The notes beneath the pieces are model-generated. The model did no database searches. It was given only the letters and a program-made list of their open reading frames with translations, and was not told the DNA's origin. Made by a program: the position numbers and the translations under genes. A DNA stretch of 64,000 nt from Lysobacter niastensis (GTDB lineage Bacteria > Pseudomonadota > Gammaproteobacteria > Xanthomonadales > Xanthomonadaceae), in assembly GCF_015453285.1 (NCBI RefSeq), contig NZ_JADLZT010000003.1, positions 62,001 through 126,000 on the forward strand, in the 5' to 3' direction. Positions 26,384-35,842 of this stretch are shown here, one piece after another (positions within the stretch are counted from its first letter, which is position 1; each line of letters begins with the position of its first letter).

Positions 26384-27985
26384 TCACTCCGGTGCTTCTT
26401 CGAGGCGGTAGTTCGTCTGTGCGCGCTGTTCGCCCTGCCAGCGGTCGAACGCGCGGACCTCGATGCGGTGCTCGCCAACCCCCAGATCCGTCGGCAACGT
26501 GCCGCGCCACAGGTGGGTGGATGGGTCGGCCTCCGGCGAACGGTCGTATCCGCGCAGTGTCGCGCTGCTCTCGTCTGCGACGTTCTCGGCCACGAGCCGC
26601 GGATCCGGCTGGTCGACGCGCTTCATCGCCTTCCACTCACCGCCATCGATGCGGTACTCGACGCGCGAGTCGGCCTCGCCCATGTAGACGTTGGCATACA
26701 CCGCGAAGGCCGGCCAGGCACCGCGGCGCAACACCTTCGGCGCATGCAATCCGATCGCTTCGCCGGCCGGCGCGCGTGCCACCTGGTAACGCAGCGTGTA
26801 ATCGCCTTTCGCGTCGAACGTCAGCCATGCGTAGCCGTTCGGCGTGCCATCGCTCATCGTCGTGTCGGGAATGCCCTGCGCGTCCTTCACGCCAGACCAG
26901 AACGCGCCACACGCGGCACCGGCGTTGTACTCGTGCAGCGGTTGCGTGCCGTGCCAGCCGGTGTCGGCGCCGTGGCGATAATGCCGCTGGTTGTGGGTAT
27001 GGGCACTGAGCAGCAGCACGCGGCTGTGGTCCTCGAGCAGCGCGAACAGACGCTCGCGGTCAGCACGCCGGAACGTTTCCACGCCGGGCACCGGGTCGAA
27101 GAACGGGATGTGCACCGCGATCACCACGCGCCGGTCTTTCGGCAACGTCGCCAGGTACGCCTGCAGGAAGGCGAACTGGTCCTCGCGCAATCCACCGACG
27201 TAGGCCGGCTTCCTACCCGGCATGTAGACGACGTCGTCGAGCACGATGAAGCTGGCCTGCGCCTCTTCCCACGCATAGCTGTCCGGTCCGAACACATTGC
27301 GGAAGCCGAGCAGCGAATCCTCGTCGCGGGTGGCGTCGAAATCGAGGTCGTGGTTGCCGGGCACGTGCAGCCACGGCACGCCGAGGCGCGCAGTGACCCG
27401 GTTCATCTCGGGATACAGCGACAGGTCGTCGTTGACGATGTCGCCCAGGCTCAGGCCCAACTGCGCGTCGTGATGGCCTACCAGCGGCGCGACGATGTCG
27501 CGCTCGTAGTAGCCGACGTCGGTGCGGGTCTTGGGCTGCGGGTCGCCGAACACCAGCATCTTCAAGCCGCCGTCGCGGCGAGGCTGCGGCTTCAGCGCGA
27601 AGTCGAAGGCCGAGGTGGCATCGACCGCGCCGGTGGACGCGATGCCTCCGTAACGAACCTTCGCAGAACCTTCCGGAAAGACGTGCGCCCAGAATCGCGG
27701 CAGGCCATTGTCGCCGGTGGCCGCCGCATAACCTGACGGCTTGATCACGAACAGCGTGCTGCCGTCGCGATACGGCAGGCGGTAACGGCCCTGCGCGTCG
27801 GTGATGGCGAGATCGCGTCCATTGGAGACTTTGATGCCCGCAATACCGCGTTCGCGCTGGTCGCGCCGGCCATTGCCGTTATCGTCGCGAAAGACCGACC
27901 CCGCCAGCGGGGCATCCGCTGGGGCATCGATCGCGAGAGTCGCGCCGGACAGGCACAGCAGCAGGCATCCAAGCAACAAACGCAT
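26384..27985 (-). CDS. Secreted calcineurin-like metallophosphoesterase
   Basis: A 533-residue exported phosphoesterase. A signal peptide (MRLLLGCLLLCLSGATLA) is followed by an SdrD-like beta-sandwich with VFRDDNGNGRRD and a DAQGRY turn (about 25-110), then the catalytic domain with FGDPQ, LGDIVND, GNHD and the AHTHNQRH box (about 140-350), and a C-terminal beta domain (about 390-533). The three-part layout fits exported metallophosphatases with cell-surface or periplasmic substrates. The substrate is unknown. Confidence 0.88.
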   Translation of the reverse strand: MRLLLGCLLLCLSGATLAIDAPADAPLAGSVFRDDNGNGRRDQRERGIAGIKVSNGRDLAITDAQGRYRLPYRDGSTLFVIKPSGYAAATGDNGLPRFWAHVFPEGSAKVRYGGIASTGAVDATSAFDFALKPQPRRDGGLKMLVFGDPQPKTRTDVGYYERDIVAPLVGHHDAQLGLSLGDIVNDDLSLYPEMNRVTARLGVPWLHVPGNHDLDFDATRDEDSLLGFRNVFGPDSYAWEEAQASFIVLDDVVYMPGRKPAYVGGLREDQFAFLQAYLATLPKDRRVVIAVHIPFFDPVPGVETFRRADRERLFALLEDHSRVLLLSAHTHNQRHYRHGADTGWHGTQPLHEYNAGAACGAFWSGVKDAQGIPDTTMSDGTPNGYAWLTFDAKGDYTLRYQVARAPAGEAIGLHAPKVLRRGAWPAFAVYANVYMGEADSRVEYRIDGGEWKAMKRVDQPDPRLVAENVADESSATLRGYDRSPEADPSTHLWRGTLPTDLGVGEHRIEVRAFDRWQGEQRAQTNYRLEEAPE

Positions 27986-28066
27986 GGCGGGCTTCTCCGG
28001 CCACAGGCAGACCGGAGGATTATCTGCGGTGCGGATGGCCTTGCGAAGGCCTGCACCTCGTCATCG

Positions 28067-28684
28067 TCAGCCGCGATGGCGCTGGGCCAACAAGGCCTCC
28101 AGGTCGTGCAGGCCCAGGCCCCGCGAGCGCAGCAGCACCAGCAGGTGGTACAGCAGGTCGCCCGCCTCGCCGAGCAGTTCGGCATCGTCCTGCGACACCG
28201 CCGCCAGCGCCGTCTCCACGCCTTCCTCACCGACCTTTTGTGCGATGCGGCGGATGCCGCCTTCGAACAAGGTCGTCGTATAGCTGCCGGCGGGCCGCTC
28301 GTTTTCGCGCCGCGCGATCAGCGCATCGAGTTCGGCGACGAAGCCCGAAGGCGCCTGCGCGAAGCAGCTCGCGTTGCCGAGATGGCAGGTCGGGCCGTGC
28401 GGTCGCGCCCGCACCAGCAGCGTATCGGCATCGCAATCGGCCTCGATGTTCACGAGTTCGAGCACATTCCCCGAGCTCTCCCCCTTCGTCCACAGCCGCT
28501 GCCGGCTGCGGCTGAAGAAGGTGACGCGGCCGCTGTCGAGCGTCGCCTGCAGCGCGGCACGGTTCATGTAGCCGAGCATCAGCACGCGCAGCGTGCGGGA
28601 GTCCTGCACGATCGCCGGGATCAGCCCGCCCTGCTTGTCCCACGCCAACGCGTCGATGTCGAGTGCCTGGGCTTCAGTCGTCAT
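28067..28684 (-). CDS. hisIE: Bifunctional phosphoribosyl-AMP cyclohydrolase/phosphoribosyl-ATP pyrophosphatase
   Basis: A 205-residue fusion for steps 2 and 3 of histidine synthesis. The HisI domain (about 1-115) has [11 protein letters not shown], the [14 protein letters not shown] substrate loop, DCDADT metal site and CHLGNASCF zinc cysteines. The HisE domain (about 118-205) has [15 protein letters not shown] and [13 protein letters not shown]. It is the last gene of the his operon, overlapping hisF by 11 bases. Confidence 0.96.
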   Translation of the reverse strand: MTTEAQALDIDALAWDKQGGLIPAIVQDSRTLRVLMLGYMNRAALQATLDSGRVTFFSRSRQRLWTKGESSGNVLELVNIEADCDADTLLVRARPHGPTCHLGNASCFAQAPSGFVAELDALIARRENERPAGSYTTTLFEGGIRRIAQKVGEEGVETALAAVSQDDAELLGEAGDLLYHLLVLLRSRGLGLHDLEALLAQRHRG

Positions 28685-29450
28685 CCCGCACCTCGATGCC
28701 GCGGGCCTTCAGGTCCCGCTTCAGTTCGCGGATACGCACGACACCGGAATGAAAGACGCTGGCAGCCAACGCCGCGTCGGCATCGGCCTCGCGGAACACC
28801 TCGGCGAAGTGCGCTGTTTCGCCAGCGCCGCCCGAAGCCACCAGCGGTACGCGGCAACGCCCGCGCACCGCTTGCAGTTGCACGATGTCGTAGCCGCTTC
28901 GAACGCCGTCGCTGCCCATGCAGTTGAGCACGATCTCGCCTGCACCGCGCTGCTGCACCTCGTCGACCCAATCGAGCGTTCGCCTCGACAGAGCGCGTGT
29001 GCGCGATGGGTCGCCGGTGTACTGGCGGACCCGCCATTCGCCGTCCTCGTCGCGCAGGCTGTCGATGCCGACCACCACGCACTGCTCGCCGAAGGCGTCA
29101 GCCAATTCCGCGATCAGTTCCGGGCGTTCCAGCGCGGGTGTGTTGACCGAGATCTTGTCGGCGCCGGCATGCAGCACGGCGCGTGCGTCCGCGACGCTGC
29201 GTATGCCGCCGGCCACGCAGAACGGAATGTCGATGATCCGCGCCACCCGCTCGACCCAGGCGCGATCGACGCTGCGCCCCTCCGGACTGGCGGTGATGTC
29301 GTAGAACACCAGTTCATCGGCACCTTCGTCGCGGTAACGCAGCGCGAGTTCCGCGATGTCGCCCATGTCGACGTGGTCGCGGAAACGCACGCCCTTGACC
29401 ACGCGGCCGTCGCGCACATCCAGGCACGGCACGATTCGCCGGCTCAACAT
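28674..29450 (-). CDS. hisF: Imidazole glycerol phosphate synthase, cyclase subunit
   Basis: A 258-residue TIM barrel that closes the imidazole ring using ammonia from HisH. The start is the ATG at 29450 ([20 protein letters not shown]). The catalytic Asp residues are in CLDVRDG and in [11 protein letters not shown]. It overlaps hisA by 7 bases and hisIE by 11. Confidence 0.96.
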   Translation of the reverse strand: MLSRRIVPCLDVRDGRVVKGVRFRDHVDMGDIAELALRYRDEGADELVFYDITASPEGRSVDRAWVERVARIIDIPFCVAGGIRSVADARAVLHAGADKISVNTPALERPELIAELADAFGEQCVVVGIDSLRDEDGEWRVRQYTGDPSRTRALSRRTLDWVDEVQQRGAGEIVLNCMGSDGVRSGYDIVQLQAVRGRCRVPLVASGGAGETAHFAEVFREADADAALAASVFHSGVVRIRELKRDLKARGIEVRDDD

Positions 29451-30193
29451 GACACGGCCCCTTCCAGCGCCTGTTCGAGCGTGAAGCGCCCTTCCAGCAG
29501 CCCTTTGCCGAGTACCGCGCCGCGGCAACCTGCGGACTGCACGGTGCGGATGTCTTCGACACCGCGGATGCCGCCCGAGGCCTGCACTTCCACCTCCGGC
29601 GCCAGCCCCGTCAGTGCGCGGTACAGGTCGGCATTCGGTCCCGTCAGCATGCCGTCGCGGGCGATATCGGTGCACAGCATGTGGCGAAGGCCGGCGTCGG
29701 CGAAACCTCGCACCAGCACGCCGAATTGCCGGTCGCTGTCCTGCGTCCATCCGGCAACGGGGAGCCTCCAGATGCCCTGCTCGTCCTGACGCGCATCCAG
29801 CGCGACAGTGATGCGTTCGGCACCGAAGTCGCGGATCCAGCCGGCCACGCGCTCCGGATCGCGCACTGCCAACGAGCCGACAACGACGCGGTCCGCCCCG
29901 GCCTGCAGGATGGCCTCGACGTCGCTTTCGCCGCGCACGCCACCACCGGTCTGCACGCGCAACGGCGTATCCGCCCGGATCGCAGCCAGCAACGGCGCAA
30001 GCGTGTAACCACCGGACCGCGCCGCATCCAGGTCGACGAGGTGCAGCCAGTCCGCACCGGCATCGGCATAGCGCCGCGCCGTGGCGAGCGGCGATTCCGG
30101 ATAGCGCGTCTCCTGCTCGTAGTCGCCCTGGCGCAACCGCACGACGCGGCCGTCGCGGACGTCGATGGCCGGATAGAGAATGCAGCCGCTCAT
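29444..30193 (-). CDS. hisA: ProFAR isomerase
   Basis: A 249-residue TIM barrel, 5-ProFAR isomerase. The ATG at 30193 gives [15 protein letters not shown] with the catalytic Asp; the second Asp lies in [14 protein letters not shown]. It overlaps the hisH stop as ATGA. Confidence 0.96.
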   Translation of the reverse strand: MSGCILYPAIDVRDGRVVRLRQGDYEQETRYPESPLATARRYADAGADWLHLVDLDAARSGGYTLAPLLAAIRADTPLRVQTGGGVRGESDVEAILQAGADRVVVGSLAVRDPERVAGWIRDFGAERITVALDARQDEQGIWRLPVAGWTQDSDRQFGVLVRGFADAGLRHMLCTDIARDGMLTGPNADLYRALTGLAPEVEVQASGGIRGVEDIRTVQSAGCRGAVLGKGLLEGRFTLEQALEGAVSC

Positions 30194-30789
30194 GCCGCCG
30201 CCCCGCGCAGGAAGTTCTCGAGCACGCGCGCCCCGACAGCTGCCGAACGCTCTGGATGGAACTGTGCACCGAGGCACCGGCCTCGGCCCACTACGGCCGC
30301 GAACTCGCTGCCATGGGCCGACGAGGCCAGCGTATCCGCGGTCAGCGGAGCCGCGTAGCTGTGCACGAAATACGCATGTGCGCCTTCATCGATACCGTCG
30401 AGGAGCGCACTGTCGCTCCGGCGGCTCAAGCGGTTCCATCCCATGTGGGGCACGCGGATGCCCTGCGATGCCGGCATGCGCCGGACGCGCCCCGGCAGCA
30501 GGCCAAGACATTCGACATCGCCCTCTTCCGACGACTCGAACAGCAACTGCATGCCCAGGCAGATGCCGAGCAGGGGTTGTTCGAGGGCTCGGATGAGATC
30601 GACCAGGCCGAGTTCCCGCAATCGCGCCATGGCCGGTGCAGCAGCACCGACCCCCGGAAGGATCACGCGATCCGCACGGGAAATGGTGTCCGCGTCCGCG
30701 CTCAGTACGGCGCTCGCGCCCAGTCGCTCCAGGGCGTAGCGCACCGAGCCGATGTTGGCGCCACCGGAATCGATCAGCACCACGTCCAT
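30190..30789 (-). CDS. hisH: Imidazole glycerol phosphate synthase, glutamine amidotransferase subunit
   Basis: A 199-residue class I glutamine amidotransferase. The triad is the Cys in [11 protein letters not shown] and the His and Glu in [17 protein letters not shown] at the N-terminus is the HisH glycine loop. The first base of its start codon is the last base of the hisB stop (TGATG). Confidence 0.96.
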   Translation of the reverse strand: MDVVLIDSGGANIGSVRYALERLGASAVLSADADTISRADRVILPGVGAAAPAMARLRELGLVDLIRALEQPLLGICLGMQLLFESSEEGDVECLGLLPGRVRRMPASQGIRVPHMGWNRLSRRSDSALLDGIDEGAHAYFVHSYAAPLTADTLASSAHGSEFAAVVGRGRCLGAQFHPERSAAVGARVLENFLRGAAA

Positions 30790-31892
30790 CACAGCACTCC
30801 CTTGGTGCTGGGCAATTCGCTGCCCTCGCGCCGGATCGCCTGGCGCAGCGCACGCGCGACCGCCTTGAAGCAGGCCTCGACCTTGTGATGGTCGTTGTCG
30901 CCGTCGACCTTCAGGTTGAGGTTCAGACCCGCGCCCTCGCACAGCGAGCGGAAAAAGTGCGGAACCAGTTCGGTCGGCATCTCGCCGACGCGCTCGCGTG
31001 CGAAGCTGCCGGCGAACACGAAGTACGGCCGGCCGGAAAAATCCAGCGCAGCCGATGCCAGCGACTCGTCCATCGGCAACGTGAAGCCATAGCGCCCGAT
31101 GCCGCGCTTGTCGCCCAGCGCTTCGCGCAATGCCTGGCCCAAGGCCAGCGCACTGTCCTCGACGGTGTGATGCTCGTCGATGTGCAGGTCGCCATCGCAC
31201 TGCAGGTCCAGCGCGAAGCCGCCGTGCTTGCCGACCTGCTCCAGCATGTGGTCGAAGAACCCTATCCCGGTGCTGACCGTCGGCTCGGCAGCGCGATCCA
31301 GATCCACCTGCACGCGGACCCTCGTCTCACGCGTGTTTCGTTCGACCTTCGCAACGCGCGACTGCACCGCCAATGCATGCGCGATGCCCGCCCAATCCCA
31401 TTCACCACCGTCGAAGCGGCCGTTGCGCAGACGGAAGCCGCGGATACCGAGGTTGCGTGCAAACGCAATGTCAGTCTCGCGGTCGCCCACCATGGCCGAG
31501 CGCGACCAGTCGATGCCACGGTCCTGCAGGTACGGCAGCACCAGGCCGATACCCGGCTTGCGTGTCGGCACGTTGTCGGCCGGCCGACTGCGGTCGATCA
31601 GCACCTCGCGGAACGCGATGCCCTGGCTGGCGAACACCTGCATCATCAGGCCGTGCGGGCCGTCGAAGCTTTGCTGCGGATAGGCTTCACTGCCCAAGCC
31701 ATCCTGGTTGCTGACGATGACGAACTCGTAGCCGGCGTCGCGCAGGCGCAGCATCGCGGGGATGACGCCCTCGACGAAGCGCAGCTTCTCGTAGCGGTCG
31801 ATCTGGAAGTCCTCCGGCTCCTCGATCAGCGTGCCATCGCGGTCGACGAACAGGATCGGTCGGAGCGTGGCGCCTGGGAGCGAGGTGTTCAT
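30789..31892 (-). CDS. hisB: Bifunctional histidinol-phosphatase/imidazoleglycerol-phosphate dehydratase
   Basis: A 367-residue fusion. The N-terminal HAD phosphatase (about 1-165) has [15 protein letters not shown] and MVGDRETDI. The C-terminal dehydratase (about 180-367) has the HHxxED motifs DEHHTVED and [12 protein letters not shown]. In enterobacterial HisB, a zinc loop CPHxPxxxCxC follows motif II; here the equivalent stretch reads [14 protein letters not shown] without Cys, so the phosphatase probably lacks structural zinc. As far as I recall, xanthomonad HisB shares this. It overlaps hisC by 4 bases. Confidence 0.95.
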   Translation of the reverse strand: MNTSLPGATLRPILFVDRDGTLIEEPEDFQIDRYEKLRFVEGVIPAMLRLRDAGYEFVIVSNQDGLGSEAYPQQSFDGPHGLMMQVFASQGIAFREVLIDRSRPADNVPTRKPGIGLVLPYLQDRGIDWSRSAMVGDRETDIAFARNLGIRGFRLRNGRFDGGEWDWAGIAHALAVQSRVAKVERNTRETRVRVQVDLDRAAEPTVSTGIGFFDHMLEQVGKHGGFALDLQCDGDLHIDEHHTVEDSALALGQALREALGDKRGIGRYGFTLPMDESLASAALDFSGRPYFVFAGSFARERVGEMPTELVPHFFRSLCEGAGLNLNLKVDGDNDHHKVEACFKAVARALRQAIRREGSELPSTKGVL

Positions 31893-32977
31893 GCAGCCTC
31901 CCGGCTTCGTGCCAGCACGTCGACCACCACTGCGTTCTGCTCTGGCGTGCCCAGACTGATGCGCAACGCATCGTGCAAGCCTGGCGCGGCGCGCATGTCG
32001 CGCACGACGACGCCGGCGCCGAGCAATCGATCGAACGCGCCCTGCGGATCGTCGAAACGCACCAGCAGGAAGTTCGCCTGCGACGGATAGACCCGCCTGA
32101 CACCGGGCAATGCGCGCAGTTGCCGGTACAACCGGTCGCGCTCGCCGCGCGCGGTGGCGATATGCGATGACGTCTGCACCAGTCCATCGTCAGACAGAGC
32201 GCGCAATGCGATGGCCACGCTCGGCCCGGGCAATGGGTAAGGCGCCTGGCAGCGCTGCAGGACGCCGATCAGCGCTTCATCGGCGATCACGCAGCCGACC
32301 CGGGCGCCGGCGAGTGCATGCGCCTTGGACAACGTGCGCAGCACGGCGATGTTCGGCTGCGCTTCGATCAGGGACACGGCGGAACCGGCATCCGAATACT
32401 CGGCATAGGCCTCGTCCACCACCACCAGTGCCCGCCCCTGCAGACGCCTTGCCAGTCCGGCAATTGCGTCCAACGGCAATGCAGTGCCGGACGGATTACC
32501 CGGCGAGCACAGGAACACCAGCTTCGCTTCTGACGCAAGCGCGACTTCGGCGACCGTGTCGAAATCGCAGGCGAACCCATCCTCCGCGTCAACGAGGGAA
32601 ACCTCGACCACGCGCGTGCCGTGCAGCCGCGCGCAGACGGCATACATGCCGAAGGTCGGCGGGGTCAGCACCACGGCATCCTGCCCAGGGCGGCACAAGG
32701 CCCTCACCAGCAGGTCGATCGCCTCATCGCTGCCACGTCCAGCCAGCAGTTGTTCGGCACTGCATCCGTACAGCCGCGCCAGGCGTTCGCGCAGCACCGC
32801 AGGTTGCGGATCCGGGTAGCGTCGAACCGTGGTTGCCGAATCGGCGTAGCTGGCCCAAGGCGATTCGTTTGCATTGAGCCAGATGCGCCCGTCCAGCGCC
32901 TCGCTTCGCGCAGACCGGTAGCCGGCGAAAGTGCGCAGGTCTTCGCGCACCAACGCGATGATGTCGTCGCTGCTCAT
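31889..32977 (-). CDS. hisC: Histidinol-phosphate aminotransferase
   Basis: A 362-residue PLP-dependent fold-type I aminotransferase. The substrate loop NANESPW, the NPSGT motif, [11 protein letters not shown] and [14 protein letters not shown] with the PLP Lys are all present. The ATG at 32977 overlaps the hisD stop. Confidence 0.95.
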   Translation of the reverse strand: MSSDDIIALVREDLRTFAGYRSARSEALDGRIWLNANESPWASYADSATTVRRYPDPQPAVLRERLARLYGCSAEQLLAGRGSDEAIDLLVRALCRPGQDAVVLTPPTFGMYAVCARLHGTRVVEVSLVDAEDGFACDFDTVAEVALASEAKLVFLCSPGNPSGTALPLDAIAGLARRLQGRALVVVDEAYAEYSDAGSAVSLIEAQPNIAVLRTLSKAHALAGARVGCVIADEALIGVLQRCQAPYPLPGPSVAIALRALSDDGLVQTSSHIATARGERDRLYRQLRALPGVRRVYPSQANFLLVRFDDPQGAFDRLLGAGVVVRDMRAAPGLHDALRISLGTPEQNAVVVDVLARSREAA

Positions 32978-34290
32978 GCCGCCACCGCCTGCAGGCGCAG
33001 GACCACCGCCTGCCGATGTGCGTGGAGCCCTTCGGCCGAGGCGAGCTCCACTGCGCAAGGCCCGATCGCGGCGATGCCTCGCGGCTCCACTTCCTGCACC
33101 GTGATCGCCACCTGGAAGCTGGCCACGGTGAGGCCGCCGATGAAGCGCGCCGCGCCGCTGGTCGGCAACACGTGGTTGGTTCCGCTGCAGTAGTCGCCCA
33201 ATGCCTCCGGTGCCCAATCGCCGAGGAACACGGAACCTGCCGCCTGCACGCGTGGCAGCCAGGAGCGCGCGTCGCGCAACGCGAGGATCAGGTGCTCGGG
33301 CGCGTATCGGTTGCTGATGTCGAGCGCCTGCGCAATCGACCCGACGCGGATCGCACGCGAGCCGGTCAATGCCTGTCGAGCCACGTCGGCGCGCGGCAAT
33401 GCGTCGAGCTGCGTATCGATTTCTGCCGATACCGCATCGATCAGTACATCGTCGTCGCTGAGCAGGATGACCTGCGAGTCCGGACCGTGCTCGGCCTGCG
33501 AGAGCAGGTCCGCGGCGACGAAAGCAGGATTCGCACCGGAATCGGCGATCACCAGCACTTCGGACGGACCGGCCGGCATGTCGATGGCGGCACCGTCATC
33601 GGCCAGCGCGACTTGGCGCTTGGCCTCGGTCACGTAGGCATTGCCCGGTCCGAACAGCTTGTCGCAGCGCGGAATACTGTCTGTGCCGAACGCCATCGCC
33701 GCGATCGCCTGCGCGCCGCCGGCCTTGTAGACGCGGGTGATGCCGCAGCGCCGCGCGGCGTACAGCACGGCCGGATCGGCGCTGCCGTCGCGCCTTGGCG
33801 GCGTGCACAGCACCACTTCCGCACAGCCCGCCAGCCGTGCCGGCACGCCCAGCATCAACGCCGTCGAAGGCAACGGGGCTGAGCCCGCGGGCACGTAGAG
33901 CCCCACCCGCTGGATGGCTCGCAGGATGCGCTCGCAACGCACGCCGGGCGCTGTCTCCAGCGCATAGGCCGAAGTCATGCCGGCTTCGTGGAAGCGGGCG
34001 ATGCGCTGCGCGGCCTCGTCGATCGCGGCGCGCAGTGCGGGTGTCAGTTCACTTCCGGCGACGGCGAACTCCTCGTCCGTCACCTGCATGCTCTCCAGCG
34101 CAATGCCGTCGAAGCGTCGCGTGCAGGCACGCACAGCGTCGTCGCCGTCGCGCTGAACCTCATCCAGGATCGCCGACACCGCGGCGGCCGTGGTGGCCTG
34201 CGCGAGCTGCACAGGCCGGCGCAGCGCCTGTTCGCGCTCGCCGGGATCCAGCGCGTTCCAGTCCATCCGAATCAGTGGCGAGCGCTTCAT
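32974..34290 (-). CDS. hisD: Histidinol dehydrogenase
   Basis: A 438-residue zinc enzyme catalysing the last two steps of histidine synthesis. [26 protein letters not shown], the LLSQAEHG segment and SGTNHVLPT (catalytic His) are typical. The ATG at 34290 is chosen because it overlaps the hisG stop as ATGA; the later in-frame ATG would trim 8 residues. Confidence 0.95.
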   Translation of the reverse strand: MKRSPLIRMDWNALDPGEREQALRRPVQLAQATTAAAVSAILDEVQRDGDDAVRACTRRFDGIALESMQVTDEEFAVAGSELTPALRAAIDEAAQRIARFHEAGMTSAYALETAPGVRCERILRAIQRVGLYVPAGSAPLPSTALMLGVPARLAGCAEVVLCTPPRRDGSADPAVLYAARRCGITRVYKAGGAQAIAAMAFGTDSIPRCDKLFGPGNAYVTEAKRQVALADDGAAIDMPAGPSEVLVIADSGANPAFVAADLLSQAEHGPDSQVILLSDDDVLIDAVSAEIDTQLDALPRADVARQALTGSRAIRVGSIAQALDISNRYAPEHLILALRDARSWLPRVQAAGSVFLGDWAPEALGDYCSGTNHVLPTSGAARFIGGLTVASFQVAITVQEVEPRGIAAIGPCAVELASAEGLHAHRQAVVLRLQAVAA

Positions 34291-35201
34291 GCGAGCATCC
34301 CCTCCACCGGCAACACCATCAACCCGCGCGCACCGGCGCGCTTGAGGTCCTCCAGCCGTTGCCAGGTGAGCGCACCGTGGCAAAGCGCCTGCAGCGCGAG
34401 ACTGTCCTGCCCGTCGACCTGCATCACCGTCGGTGCTTCCGCATCGGGCAGCAGCGGCAGCAGGTCTGGCAGCACGTTGCGCGACGCCTGGAAGAGCAAC
34501 AACTTGCTGTGGCGGATGCGCAGCGCGCCATCGAGGCGGCGCAGCAGCAGGTCGGCCAGTTCGCCGCGCACGTCGTCGAACGGCGCCACCGGCCCGGCCA
34601 GTACCGCTTCGCTTTCCAGCAACGTCTCCACCGGCTTGAGTTGGTTGGCGGTGAGCGTCGCGCCGCTGGATACGAGGTCGCAGACCGCATCAGCCTGGCC
34701 GAGCCGCGGCGCGATCTCGACCGAACCCAACAACACCACCACCTCTGCGGCGATACCCTCGCGCTCCAGCCACTGCGACAACAGCGCCGGGTAACTGGTG
34801 GCGATGCGCCTGCCGGCCAGTTGCGACGGCGAGCGCCAGTCGCAACTCTCCGGCACCGCCAGCGCCAGCCGGCAGCCTCCGAAACCCAGCGCGCGCCATT
34901 CACGGAAGGACGGCACGCGGCCGTTGCCGCGCCGGTCACCGTCCTGTTCCAGCAATACGTTGCGGCCGACGATACCGAGATCGCACACGCCATCGGCAAT
35001 CAGGCCCGGGATGTCGTCGTCGCGCACCAGCAGCAGATCGACCGGCAATGTCTCGCCGTAGCAGAACAGGCGGTCGCGGCTCTCGCGCCAGCTCATGCCG
35101 CAGGAACTGAGCAGCGCGCGCGCGGGTTCGGCCAGGCGGCCGGATTTCTGGATGGCGATGCGCAGGCGATCACGCGCGGGCGCGGCGGTGGGCGGACTCA
35201 T
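34287..35201 (-). CDS. hisG: ATP phosphoribosyltransferase (long form)
   Basis: A 304-residue first enzyme of the pathway, normally feedback-inhibited by histidine. It starts [23 protein letters not shown] at 35201; the long N-terminal extension of the open frame overlaps the regulator gene and is not translated. The catalytic P-loop-like segment is [16 protein letters not shown]. The length and the C-terminal segment after about 225 ([10 protein letters not shown], ending VEGML) place it in the long, hexameric form with a regulatory domain, so no hisZ is needed. Confidence 0.93.
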   Translation of the reverse strand: MSPPTAAPARDRLRIAIQKSGRLAEPARALLSSCGMSWRESRDRLFCYGETLPVDLLLVRDDDIPGLIADGVCDLGIVGRNVLLEQDGDRRGNGRVPSFREWRALGFGGCRLALAVPESCDWRSPSQLAGRRIATSYPALLSQWLEREGIAAEVVVLLGSVEIAPRLGQADAVCDLVSSGATLTANQLKPVETLLESEAVLAGPVAPFDDVRGELADLLLRRLDGALRIRHSKLLLFQASRNVLPDLLPLLPDAEAPTVMQVDGQDSLALQALCHGALTWQRLEDLKRAGARGLMVLPVEGMLA

Positions 35202-35256
35202 GTTGGACGTTGCTCGGAAAGCGGGGCGGACGGGATTCGACGTGCGTGGCCGGCGT

Positions 35257-35568
35257 TCAGCGCGACCGCTTCGTATGTCGCGCCATCGCCGCCGCATAGC
35301 CGCCTGCGCCGCGCTCGAGCGTGCGCGCGACACGCCCGATGGTCGTCACGCTGACCGCGGTGCGTTCATGGATTTCCCGGTACGGAACGCCCTCTGCCAG
35401 CAGCGGCACGACGCGCCAGCGGTCGGTCATCGACTCCAGCTCCGCCGGCGTGCACAGGTCCTCCAGGAACGCCTTGATCTGCGCCGTGCTGCGCAAGCCC
35501 GCGAAGGCAGCTGCGAGGCTGCCCATCGGGTCTTCTGCGGCATCGACTTCTTGGGCGCGGCGCTTCAT
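35257..35568 (-). CDS. TrpR-like regulator (YerC/YecD family) heading the his operon
   Basis: A 103-residue DNA-binding protein of the Trp-repressor fold. The helix-turn-helix reads [27 protein letters not shown] (about 61-87), preceded by [14 protein letters not shown], as in YerC/TrpR. It is the first gene of the his operon, 55 bases before hisG. A 20-bp palindrome and a sigma70-type promoter lie directly upstream. By analogy with TrpR it would repress this operon in response to histidine or a related effector; the effector is inferred. Confidence 0.85.
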   Translation of the reverse strand: MKRRAQEVDAAEDPMGSLAAAFAGLRSTAQIKAFLEDLCTPAELESMTDRWRVVPLLAEGVPYREIHERTAVSVTTIGRVARTLERGAGGYAAAMARHTKRSR

Positions 35569-35592
35569 GGCAAAGCCGGAGGATCGTTACAA

Positions 35593-35612
35593 TGTATTAA
35601 TGCGTTAATACA
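35593..35612 (-). promoter_or_regulatory. Palindromic operator of the his operon
   Basis: TGTATTAATGCGTTAATACA: two perfect 8-bp arms around TGCG. It begins at the last base of the -10 hexamer and covers the expected transcription start, 25 bases before the regulator ATG. Its GTA-TAA arms resemble E. coli TrpR operators (GTACTAG half-sites), and the adjacent gene encodes a TrpR-like protein, so autorepression by steric block is the simplest reading. Confidence 0.75.
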
Positions 35613-35639
35613 CTATAAGAACGGAAGCGACCGCGTCAA
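35612..35639 (-). promoter_or_regulatory. Sigma70 promoter of the his operon
   Basis: On the - strand, TTGACG (35639-35634) and TATAGT (35617-35612) are separated by 16 bases. Each has 5 of 6 consensus matches, which is rare in this GC-rich window. Confidence 0.75.
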
Positions 35640-35770
35640 CCTGGTCCCTGAACGTTGGGAGCCCCTCCCTACGTCTGGGAGTGACGTCCCGGACCAGGGA
35701 CTGGATCCGGTCGCTCGAGAATCAGGAGCAAAACGCAGGCACGGCGCTGCCTGCCCCGCTCGCACAGGGC

Positions 35771-35834
35771 AAAAACCCGCCATCGGCGGGCCTTGGCATC
35801 GGGGGAATGACCACGGCGCCAGGCGGCGCCGTGG
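35771..35834 (-). terminator. Terminator region after hutH
   Basis: Two hairpins follow the hutH stop on the - strand. The first is a perfect 10-bp stem (35811-35820 with 35825-35834) without a T run. The second is CCCGCC/GGCGGG (35776-35790) followed by five T (35771-35775 on the + strand are A), the probable termination point. The stretch from here to the his promoter (35640-35770) has no gene. Confidence 0.75.
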
Positions 35835-35842
35835 TTGCACCG

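Noticed and set aside
28037-28051. Hairpin GGCCTT-GCG-AAGGCC after hisIE
   Set aside because: No T run follows on the - strand and the stem is only 6 bp, so I do not call it a terminator.
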